Positions 34,878-43,787 of a stretch of 64,000 nt of DNA are shown one piece after another (positions within the stretch are counted from its first letter, which is position 1; every line of letters begins with the position of its first letter). A model generated the notes under the pieces. It ran no database searches, was not told the DNA's origin, and was given only the letters and a program-made list of their open reading frames with translations. Source of the DNA: Paenibacillus pedocola. GTDB lineage: Bacteria > Bacillota > Bacilli > Paenibacillales > Paenibacillaceae. A program made the position numbers and the translations under genes. The stretch lies in contig NZ_CP134223.1 in NCBI RefSeq assembly GCF_031599675.1, positions 806,001 through 870,000 of the forward strand, read 5' to 3'.

Positions 34878-34975
34878 GTCGAAAAAATTTAAATTTTAGT
34901 TACTCTACCCCAGGTCGATCTGTTAACATAGGAGGCATAGATTCCCGATTTATTCCTGAAAGAGGTCAGCCCTGG

Positions 34976-36766
34976 ATGAGCTATAATTTGTATTTGTTTG
35001 CACTGCTGATGGCAGCGACCTGCTGTTCACTGGTTTTGGCTTATCTTTGCTGGAAGAGAAGAAGCCTGCCGATCGCGATCAGCTACGGTCTTGGCATGCT
35101 GACCGGGTCCTTTTACAGCTTTGGTTATGCTTTTGAGATTCTCAGTACCTCTTTGGAGCATATCCGTTTTTGGCTGCGGATTGAATATATCGGAATTCCT
35201 TTCGGGACAGTGCTGTGGTTTATTATGGTGCTTCAATATACAGGGCGGCAGACCTGGGTAAACCGGAGAAATGTTCTGCTGCTGATGATTGTCCCGGTAA
35301 TTACCTTTATAGCCCACAACACTAATGAGTGGCATCACTTGTTCTATAAGAGCATGACCCTGAATTACACGGAAGGCTTCCCGCTGGTTACGCTCGTGAA
35401 AGGGCCGTTGTATGCGCTGCATGTGTTCTATTCCTATAGCTTCTTTGTAATTGGAATGGTATTTTTGGTGCAAATGTTTATCAGGTCCGCTCCCCGGATG
35501 AGGATACCGGTCGCGCTCATAATCATCGGCTCCTGGGGGCCTTACGGCTTCACCCTCGTGTATCTGAGCGGGCTGGTCTATATGCCGGTTGATATTTCAC
35601 CGTTCGGTTTTTTGATTTCGGGTATTTTTTATATCTGGGGAATTTATCAGTTTAATATGCTGCGGCTCGCTCCCCTGGCGCTTCAGCAGGTATTCGGCTC
35701 CATGCAGGAAGCCGTCATTGTCTTTGACCTTGATCATATTCTTACAAGCTTCAACCGCTCGGCGGCAGAGGTCATTGACGGATTAAACAGCAGGAGTATC
35801 GGTAAAACGGCCTCCGAGATATTCACTGACTCTCCCCTTTTATTGGAGCTTATGAGGCAAGAGCCTTCCACTATAAGCAAGCTTCAGCTCTCAAACCGCT
35901 CCGGAGACAAATTCTATCATGTCAAGCTGTCTTATATCCGGAATAACAGCCATAAGCCTGTCGGGAAAATGCTGCTTTTAAGCGATGTAACTGACAGTGT
36001 GCGCACAGAGGAAAGACTGCATGATAATGCCAGACAGCTTAGTGAACTGAACACGTTCAAAGACAGAATGTTCAGTGTGGTTGCCCATGACATCCGTGAT
36101 CCGATAGCGGTGCTCGTCAACCTGATGGAGCTGCTGGAGGAAGAAATGCAGGAGCTCGGAGAGAGCCGGACGGAGGTTGTCGATGAGATGGGGCAGCAGA
36201 TCCGCAATACGTTTGCCCTGGTGGAAAGCCTGCTGGAATTTTTCCATACCCAGACCGGAGGGCTTCTGCTTCAGCCGCTTGAAAGGGACTTGGCTCTGTC
36301 GGTGGAATGGAATTTACGGCTGTTATCCGTCCGCAGCGGCAGTAAACAGATCCGTCTGATTTCCGAGATTCCGGAAGGGACCTATGTGTATGCTGATAAA
36401 GAGATGCTCGATCTGATTATCCGTAATCTTTTGACGAATGCCATTAAATTTACAACGGTTGGAGGAAGCATCTCTTTGAAGGCAGAGCAGAAGGATACGA
36501 TGATAGTAGTCTCTGTAAAGGATACGGGGGAAGGAATCGCCCGGGAACAAGCCGATACGCTGCTGCAGGACGAGTACCCGGTCTCTTTACTGGGAACGGA
36601 GGGAGAGCGAGGGATTGGCCTGGGGTTATCGCTATGCAGGGAATTTGTCCGCCTGAACGGGGGCGAAATCTGGTTTGACAGCATACCTTCGGAGGGGAGC
36701 ACCTTCTATTTCTCCCTTCCGCTCCCGCCGGTTCCCGCGTTTGTGTCAGGAGGCAGGATGGTATGA
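34976..36766 (+). CDS. 7TM sensor histidine kinase with PAS domain
   Basis: A membrane histidine kinase of about 596 residues. Seven hydrophobic segments fill about residues 1-225 (7TMR-HISK/His_kinase_N-like sensor). A PAS-type domain (about 235-345) follows, then the dimerisation helix with the phospho-accepting His371 (FSVVAHDIRDPI) and an ATPase domain with N-box 'NLLTNAIKF', 'DTGEGI' and 'GIGLGLSL'. The ATG at 34976 is used. A perfect AGGAGG at 34930 has no usable in-frame start behind it. Its stop overlaps the start of a response regulator gene. The pair lies directly downstream of SLH surface genes, suggesting envelope sensing. Confidence 0.85.
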   Translation: MSYNLYLFALLMAATCCSLVLAYLCWKRRSLPIAISYGLGMLTGSFYSFGYAFEILSTSLEHIRFWLRIEYIGIPFGTVLWFIMVLQYTGRQTWVNRRNVLLLMIVPVITFIAHNTNEWHHLFYKSMTLNYTEGFPLVTLVKGPLYALHVFYSYSFFVIGMVFLVQMFIRSAPRMRIPVALIIIGSWGPYGFTLVYLSGLVYMPVDISPFGFLISGIFYIWGIYQFNMLRLAPLALQQVFGSMQEAVIVFDLDHILTSFNRSAAEVIDGLNSRSIGKTASEIFTDSPLLLELMRQEPSTISKLQLSNRSGDKFYHVKLSYIRNNSHKPVGKMLLLSDVTDSVRTEERLHDNARQLSELNTFKDRMFSVVAHDIRDPIAVLVNLMELLEEEMQELGESRTEVVDEMGQQIRNTFALVESLLEFFHTQTGGLLLQPLERDLALSVEWNLRLLSVRSGSKQIRLISEIPEGTYVYADKEMLDLIIRNLLTNAIKFTTVGGSISLKAEQKDTMIVVSVKDTGEGIAREQADTLLQDEYPVSLLGTEGERGIGLGLSLCREFVRLNGGEIWFDSIPSEGSTFYFSLPLPPVPAFVSGGRMV

Positions 36767-37908
36767 AAGTGATCATTATCGATGATGAGAAGGCCATGCA
36801 CTTAATCCTGAAGCGGATGCTTGCCAAAATGGCAGAGGTTGAAATCGCCGGTATATTTGCGGATACAGCTGCCGCTTATACGTATTTGACCCATCATGAG
36901 GTGGATCTGATCTTCGTCGATATCAGCATGCCCCGTGAGAACGGGCTGGAATTTGCACAGCGGCTGCGGGAGAGCGGCAAAGGTACGAAGCTAGTCTTCA
37001 TTACTTCCCATAAGGAATATGCGCTGCCTGCTTTTGAAGTATATGCCTTTGACTATATCGTCAAACCGGTAGTACAGGAGAGGCTTGCCCATACCGTACA
37101 ACGGGCGGTTACACAATTCCGTCTGGAGAATGCGGCAGAAGGAGCTCCGGAGAAGCAGAATCCTGAAGTGCTGGTCAGCTGCCTGGGCGGGATTGAAATT
37201 CACAGTACACAGGGAATCAAGACGAAATGGAAATCCAAAAAAAGTGCAGAGGTCTTTGCCTACCTCCTGATCCATAAAGGCAGGCTTGTCTCCAGAAGCA
37301 GGCTGATCGAGGATATCTTTGACGGGCTGCCGCAAAAAAATGCCGAAATCTATCTCAACACAACGATCTATCAGTTGCGGAAGCTGCTGGACACCTATGG
37401 CTTAAAAAAGAGTCTGCATTCCGAGAATCAGCATTACGGGCTGAATCTTAGCGGGGTCCGGGTAGATGTGCTGGCCTTTGAGGAAGGCTGCCGGAGAATG
37501 GCCGTAATCAATGACACAAATATTGATGCTGCAATAGAGCTGGAACAGCTGTTCATGGGAGATTTGTTCGGTGATCAGGTGTTTGCCTGGGCCTGGAATG
37601 AGATTGAGCGGATGTCACAGATGTATACCCGCTTTACCCGGCGTCTATGTGCCGCTTTGCTGGATAGAGGAGAGGCCGGTGCCGCCACCCGGCTTTTGAT
37701 GAAGCTGCTCTCCCGCAATGAGCTGGATGAGGAATCGCTAATGCTGCTGCTGACGGCTTCCGCCCAATTGAAGAATAAAGAGGCGCTGACCCGGCAGTAT
37801 TCGCAATTTGCGGAGACCCTGCGTGCGGAGATCGGCATAAGCCCCTCGCTTGAAGTCAAATCCTTGTATGCCGAGCTTTTGACGGGGCTGGATGCTACGG
37901 GAGATTAA
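36763..37908 (+). CDS. Response regulator with SARP-like output (wHTH + BTAD)
   Basis: A 381-residue regulator. Residues 1-120 are a receiver domain with acidic pair Asp7/Asp8, phospho-Asp53 (FVDISMP) and Lys near 'FDYIVKPV'. Residues about 135-235 form an OmpR-like winged helix (KSKKSAEVFAYLLIHKGRLV...). Residues about 240-375 form a helical bacterial transcription activation domain (BTAD), as in Streptomyces SARPs. Coupling (ATGA) to the kinase gene makes a two-component pair. SARPs bind direct repeats with an 11-bp period just upstream of the -10, as seen at 27812-27828 and 32438-32454. This makes the protein the leading candidate regulator of the surface operons. Confidence 0.85.
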   Translation: MKVIIIDDEKAMHLILKRMLAKMAEVEIAGIFADTAAAYTYLTHHEVDLIFVDISMPRENGLEFAQRLRESGKGTKLVFITSHKEYALPAFEVYAFDYIVKPVVQERLAHTVQRAVTQFRLENAAEGAPEKQNPEVLVSCLGGIEIHSTQGIKTKWKSKKSAEVFAYLLIHKGRLVSRSRLIEDIFDGLPQKNAEIYLNTTIYQLRKLLDTYGLKKSLHSENQHYGLNLSGVRVDVLAFEEGCRRMAVINDTNIDAAIELEQLFMGDLFGDQVFAWAWNEIERMSQMYTRFTRRLCAALLDRGEAGAATRLLMKLLSRNELDEESLMLLLTASAQLKNKEALTRQYSQFAETLRAEIGISPSLEVKSLYAELLTGLDATGD

Positions 37909-38035
37909 CAGGGATCTGGTCAGGTATACTCGCTATATTTCAAATATTCATATATTCAGCTTTTACATATGTGCTAGAATAAGAGGGTTGCCGTGACCGC
38001 AACAAGGAACCTAAGTGCGAATGGAGAAATGAATA

Positions 38036-38377
38036 ATGAATGAATTGCCGAATTGTCCGCAATGCAGCTCAGTGTACACTTATGAGGACGGAGCGCAGCT
38101 GGTTTGTCCGGAATGCGGGCATGAGTGGACTGCCGGTGCAGAGAACGGGAACAGTGAAGACCTTAAGGTTGTGAAGGATGCCAACGGCAATGTCCTAAGC
38201 GACGGAGACTCTGTAACCATCATTAAGGATTTGAAGGTCAAGGGAAGCTCCTCGGTGCTGAAGATCGGTACAAAGGTGAAGAACATACGGCTGGTTGAAG
38301 GCGATCATGACATCGACTGCAAAATTGACGGCTTTGGCGCTATGAAGCTGAAATCGGAGTTTGTCAGAAAAGCATAG
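38036..38377 (+). CDS. yjdM: YjdM/PhnA-type zinc-ribbon protein
   Basis: A 113-residue protein of the YjdM (formerly PhnA) family. The N-terminal zinc ribbon has CPQC and CPECGHEW, followed by the family domain '[27 protein letters not shown]' and the end '[11 protein letters not shown]'. Despite the old name, a role in phosphonate use has not held up; the function remains unclear. It has a plausible extended -10 (TGCTAGAAT near 37975) and is followed by its own terminator, so it is transcribed alone. Confidence 0.9.
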   Translation: MNELPNCPQCSSVYTYEDGAQLVCPECGHEWTAGAENGNSEDLKVVKDANGNVLSDGDSVTIIKDLKVKGSSSVLKIGTKVKNIRLVEGDHDIDCKIDGFGAMKLKSEFVRKA

Positions 38378-38396
38378 AACGGGATTCATACAGGAG

Positions 38397-38426
38397 AAGC
38401 TGCGGATAGGTGCCGCGGCTTTTTTG
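38397..38426 (+). terminator. Terminator of yjdM
   Basis: AAGC-T-GCGG pairs with CCGC-G-GCTT (one mismatch), followed by TTTTTTG. Confidence 0.75.
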
Positions 38427-38596
38427 TTTGAGATAAAGGAAACTGAGCCTGCGCGAGACATCTAAAGTGAATTAATAATATGAAATAATGGTATTTTGAT
38501 CCAAAGTTATATACTATCATGGTCTTCAAAGTGGACTTTCATACTGATATCTGGAAGAACAAAGCGACTCTATCTTATTGTATAGGAGCTAACCTA

Positions 38597-40543
38597 ATGA
38601 GTGATTTATCCAAGCTTAACAAGCAACAATACATCTACTGGTTAAAGCAGAAGAGAAAATCAAATGGGGAACTATATTCCGAAAATACAGTAAATTCGTA
38701 CGCCTCATCATTATCGACCGCACCTGCCAGACTTTCAGGAATTGAACTGGAGAATACAGATGTTTACGGGATTACTTCAGCTAATTATTTTCATGAGATT
38801 AGACAGCGTATGGAAAGGGCGGAGAATTTCGAAGAGATTAACATCAAGGCTGGCAATAAAGCTTTTCAATATGCTCTTGAGTACTATGAGGATTTCTTGC
38901 GTGAACAGGAAAAGGGGAATGAACCGGTTGGTGATGCCGATGGAAATCCTTTGAACTATTCGATAACGAGCACGCCTATAGTATTTACAGCTGCTGCAGG
39001 ACTGCCTACTGCACTCCTTGATAAAAATATCATTTTATATGGCCCTCCAGGCACAGGCAAAACCTACAATACGGTCACATATGCAGTCGCAATCATTGAG
39101 AACAAGCCCTTACATAACATTATGTATGAAGTAAGAACCAGAGGTTATGAAGTAATCCAGGAACGCTACCGTTCTTACAAAGATAAAGGGCTTATTGAGT
39201 TCACAACATTCCATCAATCCTATGGCTATGAGGAGTTTATTGAAGGGATTAAGCCGAAGATTCAGCAGGGTGACGAGACAGGTCAGATTGGCGATAATGT
39301 TGCGTACGAGATAAAACCGGGAGTATTTAAACAATTCTGTGAAAAAGCGCAGACTCCAGTTATTCAGGACAGTAATACGTACGGAATTCGTAAAGAACCA
39401 GTCATATGGAAGGTTTCACTCGGCGGTTCAGGTCAAAGTGATGTGAAACAGGATTGCTTTGATAATGATAGAATCCGGATCGGGTGGGACTCTTACGGAG
39501 AACGGATTACAGATGAGACAGACTTCAGAGAATATGGCGGAGCGACGATCCTGTCCCGGTTCATGAGCGAGATGGTGATCGGTGATATTGTCCTGATTCT
39601 CCACGATGAAAAAACTATTGATGCCATCGGTGTCGTTACAGGTGAATATGAATGGCTCAATCAAATGGAGGACTACAAACGTTCCCGCAATGTAAAATGG
39701 CTTGCCAAAGATATCCGGGAGGATATTTATGCGCTCAATGGAAATAAGGTTATGACACTGGGCTCAGTATACAGGCTGAACAGAATCACGCTTGCGGATG
39801 TGCTGGTCATGCTAAAAGCTAATAGCAATGTTCATAGTACAGCAATTCAGGAGAATGCAAACAATTACGTGTTTATTATCGATGAAATCAACCGCGGCAA
39901 TATCTCGAAAATTCTCGGGGAGTTAATTACACTGATTGAGCCGTCCAAACGTATTGGACAAGCAGAAGAAATCAGATTGAGGCTGCCTTACTCACAAGAA
40001 GTGTTCGGTGTTCCGGGCAATGTCTATCTGCTTGCCACAATGAACACTGCTGACCGTTCGATTGCCAGGCTGGACACTGCGCTGCGCCGCCGTTTTCATT
40101 TTGCGGAAATGATGCCGTGTCCGGAAGTGCTTGTTAGTATACAGGTTGGCAGTGAGGTCATTGAGTTGTCCGCCATGCTGGAAATGATGAATCGTCGTAT
40201 CGAGGTACTATATGACAGGGAGCATATGATCGGGCATGCTTACTTTATGTCATTAAACAATCACTCTGCTCTGGATGATCTGGCTCACATTTTCCGCAAT
40301 ACAATTATCCCGCTGCTGCAGGAGTACTTTTATGAAGACTATGACAAGATCCGGCTCGTACTTGGTGACAATAACAAACCTGAGAGTGAACAGTTTATTC
40401 TGGCCAAAAAGACGGATATAACGGAGCTGTTTGGGGATATGAACGGTTTTGAGTTTGATGACGAAGCAGGCTACATGCTTAATGAAGAAGCGTTTGAAAA
40501 TGCCCAAGCCTACCGCAAAATATACAGTCGCAGCTCCCTATGA
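38597..40543 (+). CDS. mcrB: McrB-like AAA+ GTPase with inserted EVE-like domain
   Basis: Motor subunit of a modification-dependent (type IV) restriction system. In the 648-residue protein, residues about 1-110 form a helical N-terminal domain. Walker A is GPPGTGKT (149-156), Walker B is VFIIDEINRGN (about 425-435), and the McrB-specific sensor is MNTADRSI, followed by the arginine finger region ALRRRFHF. The gap between Walker A and B is about 275 residues, far longer than the roughly 90 in E. coli McrB. Residues about 269-405 look like an EVE/PUA-type base reader (VIWKVSLGGSG, RIGWDSYG, MVIGDIVLILHD, IGVVTGEY). The ATG at 38597 follows AGGAGCTAACCTA. Its stop overlaps the mcrC start. Confidence 0.85.
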   Translation: MSDLSKLNKQQYIYWLKQKRKSNGELYSENTVNSYASSLSTAPARLSGIELENTDVYGITSANYFHEIRQRMERAENFEEINIKAGNKAFQYALEYYEDFLREQEKGNEPVGDADGNPLNYSITSTPIVFTAAAGLPTALLDKNIILYGPPGTGKTYNTVTYAVAIIENKPLHNIMYEVRTRGYEVIQERYRSYKDKGLIEFTTFHQSYGYEEFIEGIKPKIQQGDETGQIGDNVAYEIKPGVFKQFCEKAQTPVIQDSNTYGIRKEPVIWKVSLGGSGQSDVKQDCFDNDRIRIGWDSYGERITDETDFREYGGATILSRFMSEMVIGDIVLILHDEKTIDAIGVVTGEYEWLNQMEDYKRSRNVKWLAKDIREDIYALNGNKVMTLGSVYRLNRITLADVLVMLKANSNVHSTAIQENANNYVFIIDEINRGNISKILGELITLIEPSKRIGQAEEIRLRLPYSQEVFGVPGNVYLLATMNTADRSIARLDTALRRRFHFAEMMPCPEVLVSIQVGSEVIELSAMLEMMNRRIEVLYDREHMIGHAYFMSLNNHSALDDLAHIFRNTIIPLLQEYFYEDYDKIRLVLGDNNKPESEQFILAKKTDITELFGDMNGFEFDDEAGYMLNEEAFENAQAYRKIYSRSSL

Positions 40544-41850
40544 TAAACCGGACGAAATATACCATTAAAGAATATGACTCGTTCACCAAGAATCCGGATG
40601 TGAAGCTCCCGAACCTTCATTATATGCCTGAACCTATTTTTGACTGTCTGGAGCAGTTTGTGTTGTCCAATCGACAGGTGTCAGATACGGATCCATTAGA
40701 GCTGATGGTGGTAACGAGCAAAAGAGGGATCGGCAAAGTTATCAGCGCCCGTAACTATGTAGGTGTAATCACCATGAATAGTGGTGCACAGATTGAGATC
40801 CTGCCTAAACTATATTCACGGAATGCGGAGAGCTCTGAGAGTGAAACCAAACAGGTTTTCCTGAAAATGCTGAAATCCCTCCTGCGGATGCCTTTTAAGC
40901 ATTTTAATGTCTCCAGTCTGAACCAAGAGAAATACAGTATTCTTGATATTTTCATCCGGATGTTCGTTGAAGAAGCCTATAATCTGGTCAAACGGGGATT
41001 GAAATCCGCGTATACCGAACACGAGGATAACGAGTATTTCTATAAAGGCAAACTCAAGTTTGCTGAACATATCCGGCTAAATGCGGTGCACAAGGAGCGC
41101 TTTTACATCGAATATGATGTATTCAGTGCAGATCGTTCGGAGAACAGATTGATTAAATCAACGATCAAATTTCTGCAGAAAGTCTGCTCAAGCAGAAAAC
41201 TACAGAAGGACCTGTACACCCTGTCAGCTGCATTTGAGTCCGTAGAGTTCTCGACAGATTACAATCAGGACTTTGCCAAAGTCACAGACGATCGGAATAT
41301 GAGTGAATATGCAACAATTCTGCAGTGGTGCCGAGTGTTTCTGTACAGAAACAGCTTTACGCCGTTTATAGGAAGCGGGGTAGCATATGCTCTATTGTTT
41401 CCTATGGAGAAGGTTTTCGAAAGCTATCTTGCCGGACAATTGAAGAAAAATCTGGCTCACCCCAAGTATTCGCTGATGACACAGCACCGGCTGTACCATC
41501 TTTATGATGAGCCCGGGCAGCGCTTCCTGCTAAAACCGGATATCGTAGTTACCTGTGCTCAGGGTACGGTTGTACTGGATACCAAGTGGAAGATGCTTAC
41601 ACCGGATGGGAATCATGGGATCTCGCAATCTGACATGTATCAGGCCTATGCTTATCATAAGAAATACACTGCTCAAACTGTAATTCTCGTATATCCTTGG
41701 ACAACAGAGGTTGCGGAGATAAAAGATCCAATCATATATAGAAGCAAGGACGGTGTTTCGGTTCAGGTGTATTTTGTAGATTTAAGTGAGGGTAGTGATG
41801 GTGCAGGAGAGCTCAGCGGATTAATTGAGGAGGCACTTGCCGGCTTCTGA
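40540..41850 (+). CDS. mcrC: McrC-like nuclease subunit
   Basis: A 436-residue partner of McrB. The N-terminal part is a beta-rich McrB-contacting region; the C-terminal part is a PD-(D/E)xK nuclease with LKPDIVVTCAQGTVVLDTKWK (Asp and Asp-x-Lys) and the later 'QSDMYQAYAY'. McrC stimulates McrB GTP hydrolysis and cuts DNA carrying modified bases recognised by McrB. The ATG overlaps the mcrB stop (ATGA), giving coupled translation. No methylase or specificity gene is nearby, as expected for type IV systems. Two hairpins follow the gene. Confidence 0.9.
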   Translation: MINRTKYTIKEYDSFTKNPDVKLPNLHYMPEPIFDCLEQFVLSNRQVSDTDPLELMVVTSKRGIGKVISARNYVGVITMNSGAQIEILPKLYSRNAESSESETKQVFLKMLKSLLRMPFKHFNVSSLNQEKYSILDIFIRMFVEEAYNLVKRGLKSAYTEHEDNEYFYKGKLKFAEHIRLNAVHKERFYIEYDVFSADRSENRLIKSTIKFLQKVCSSRKLQKDLYTLSAAFESVEFSTDYNQDFAKVTDDRNMSEYATILQWCRVFLYRNSFTPFIGSGVAYALLFPMEKVFESYLAGQLKKNLAHPKYSLMTQHRLYHLYDEPGQRFLLKPDIVVTCAQGTVVLDTKWKMLTPDGNHGISQSDMYQAYAYHKKYTAQTVILVYPWTTEVAEIKDPIIYRSKDGVSVQVYFVDLSEGSDGAGELSGLIEEALAGF

Positions 41851-41865
41851 ACGAGCCTTATTGTT

Positions 41866-41933
41866 CCAAAACGAAGTTTTGGCAGGTGATTGATTATACA
41901 CCTCTATCTACCAAGTTAGATAGGGGTCTTTTT
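41866..41933 (+). terminator. Double-hairpin terminator of mcrBC
   Basis: A perfect hairpin CCAAAAC-GAA-GTTTTGG (41866-41882) is followed by ACCTCTATCTA/TAGATAGGGGT (41900-41927) and CTTTTT. The second is the likely terminator. Confidence 0.8.
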
Positions 41934-42049
41934 CTGACCCGCAGCGTGCATTAATAATTCAACCAGCGAAGCACAATTGCCGATAAGTAATAACAGGCGC
42001 ACGTTAATATTGCTTGCTGTACATATCGCATTTAATGGGGGAAACATCA

Positions 42050-43750
42050 ATGAAAAGGATTTTTGGTCTGTTGCTGGTGCTGTTGATGGTAACACCGGCC
42101 TTTGGCACCGCTACTTATGCAAGTAACACGGTGAAGGCCACGGTGACCGGGAGCAGTACCTATTTTGAGGGGGAAGAAAAGAGCTCTAACGGCTTCAATA
42201 TCGCGGGCAGCAATTATTTCAATCTGCGGGATCTGGCCCGGAATTTCTCGGGAACCCCGAGCCAGTTCGATATCACCTGGAATCAGGAGAATAAGGCCAT
42301 TGAAATCGTAACAGGAAGAGCCTATACGCCTCAAGGGACGGAAGACAGTATGTATTTTAGCCGGAGCAGAGCTTATGCTGCCGCGCTGTCCACCTCCAAG
42401 GTGATGATCGACGGAGTGCTGCAGTCTATTAAGGCCTACAATATTGAGGGGAGCAATTACTTTCAATTAAGAGATTTGGCCGGCAAAATTCCATTCGAGC
42501 TGGAGTATGACAGTCAGCTGAACCGGCTGGTGATGTTCTCCAGAACACCGGACAATGCCTATCGTACCCAAGCATCCGGTGAAGCGGTGGATAATGCCGA
42601 GTCCTCTGATTTTCCAAGATGGAAAAGTACAGTGTCGTCGTACCTTGTCAATAACTCAGACGGTTCGGTAAGTGTCGTAGAAGCGGGCAAAGAGGTCACA
42701 ATTGACACGTACAATGCAAACTACGAACGAACTGCAACGCAAAAGATTGCTTACGAGCTCCCGCTGTTCGGCGGCTTTTATAGCGGTGAACAATATAATT
42801 ATATTGCTTATGGACAAGAGAACCGGGAAGAGAACGACAGTAAAGAAGTGATCCGCATTGTTAAATACGATAAAAGCTTCAACAGAATCAGCAGTGTCTC
42901 TATTACGGGCGGTCAGAGCTATACAGTGGGTCCTTTTGACGCCGGGTCCGGAAGAATGGCTGACTCAGGGGACACTCTGGTATTCCATACCTCGCGTACA
43001 AGATACACCACAGAGGACAAGCTGAACCATCAATCCCAGCTTACAATTATCGTGAATACCTCAAGCATGACTGTAACCAATGATCTGGGGCGCTTCCAGA
43101 AAAATCATGTGAGCCACTCTTTTGATCAATACGTGCTGTTTGACGGCGGTGAACAGGTGCTTGTGGATCATGGGGATGCTTATCCCCGTTCGGTTGTTCT
43201 ACATAAAGGAACCGGAACGAGTTACAGCGAGGTGGATTTGTTCGATATCCCGGGTAAAACCGGAGCGAATACGACCGGGGTTTCTATTGGCGGGTTCGAA
43301 ATGTCCTCAAGCAGCTATATTGCTGCCATGAATTCGATTGACCATTCTTTGGTCAGCGAATATACCTCTTATGAGATGGTGGGTCTGGAGACGGATCAGC
43401 GGGATATCATTCTGAGCGTGTTGCCCAAAAGCAGCTTGAACAGCGCCTCCGTTCATACGATTACACTGGCTAAATATGTGGGCACGGACCGGATAGCGTC
43501 CATTCCTAAGCTTGTCCGGATAGCAGATGATCAAATGATGGTGCTGTGGCAGGAGTTCGATAAAGAAAATCATCCCGGTGATGTGAAATATGTGTTTACC
43601 GATGGAAGCGGCAAAGCTGCCGGGGATATTCAGAGTATCAAATATTTTACACTGTCTGAATGCAATCCGGTGGTCAGCGGCGGCAAGGTTATCTGGTACA
43701 CCAACAGCAATGGATCCCGGATGTTTTATACGATTCCTGTGAAAGGATAA
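42050..43750 (+). CDS. Secreted stalk-domain protein with propeller-like C-terminus
   Basis: A 566-residue exported protein. The signal peptide ends near 'TATYA' (about residue 25). Two copies of the copper amine oxidase N-terminal-like stalk domain follow, marked by 'GSNYFNLRDLARN' (about 55) and 'GSNYFQLRDLAGK' (about 140). The remaining 370 residues are beta-rich with repeated strands, possibly a propeller; I do not recognise the family. The start follows GGGGGAAAC. The diguanylate cyclase gene comes 37 bp later and may share the transcript. There is no sign of amine oxidase activity; the stalk domain is an adhesion or binding module. Confidence 0.7.
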   Translation: MKRIFGLLLVLLMVTPAFGTATYASNTVKATVTGSSTYFEGEEKSSNGFNIAGSNYFNLRDLARNFSGTPSQFDITWNQENKAIEIVTGRAYTPQGTEDSMYFSRSRAYAAALSTSKVMIDGVLQSIKAYNIEGSNYFQLRDLAGKIPFELEYDSQLNRLVMFSRTPDNAYRTQASGEAVDNAESSDFPRWKSTVSSYLVNNSDGSVSVVEAGKEVTIDTYNANYERTATQKIAYELPLFGGFYSGEQYNYIAYGQENREENDSKEVIRIVKYDKSFNRISSVSITGGQSYTVGPFDAGSGRMADSGDTLVFHTSRTRYTTEDKLNHQSQLTIIVNTSSMTVTNDLGRFQKNHVSHSFDQYVLFDGGEQVLVDHGDAYPRSVVLHKGTGTSYSEVDLFDIPGKTGANTTGVSIGGFEMSSSSYIAAMNSIDHSLVSEYTSYEMVGLETDQRDIILSVLPKSSLNSASVHTITLAKYVGTDRIASIPKLVRIADDQMMVLWQEFDKENHPGDVKYVFTDGSGKAAGDIQSIKYFTLSECNPVVSGGKVIWYTNSNGSRMFYTIPVKG

Positions 43751-43787
43751 CGGATAGCAGACACCCACACGGAGGATTTAAACCACA

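Noticed and set aside
34930..34945. AGGAGG followed by ATAGATTCC as an alternative start of the histidine kinase
   Set aside because: No ATG, GTG or TTG stands in frame at a proper distance; only ATA would be in frame, which is not a credible start.
38036..41850. A larger defence island around mcrBC
   Set aside because: Neighbours are yjdM on one side and a stalk-domain protein and a cyclase on the other; no other defence gene, integrase or tRNA was seen.
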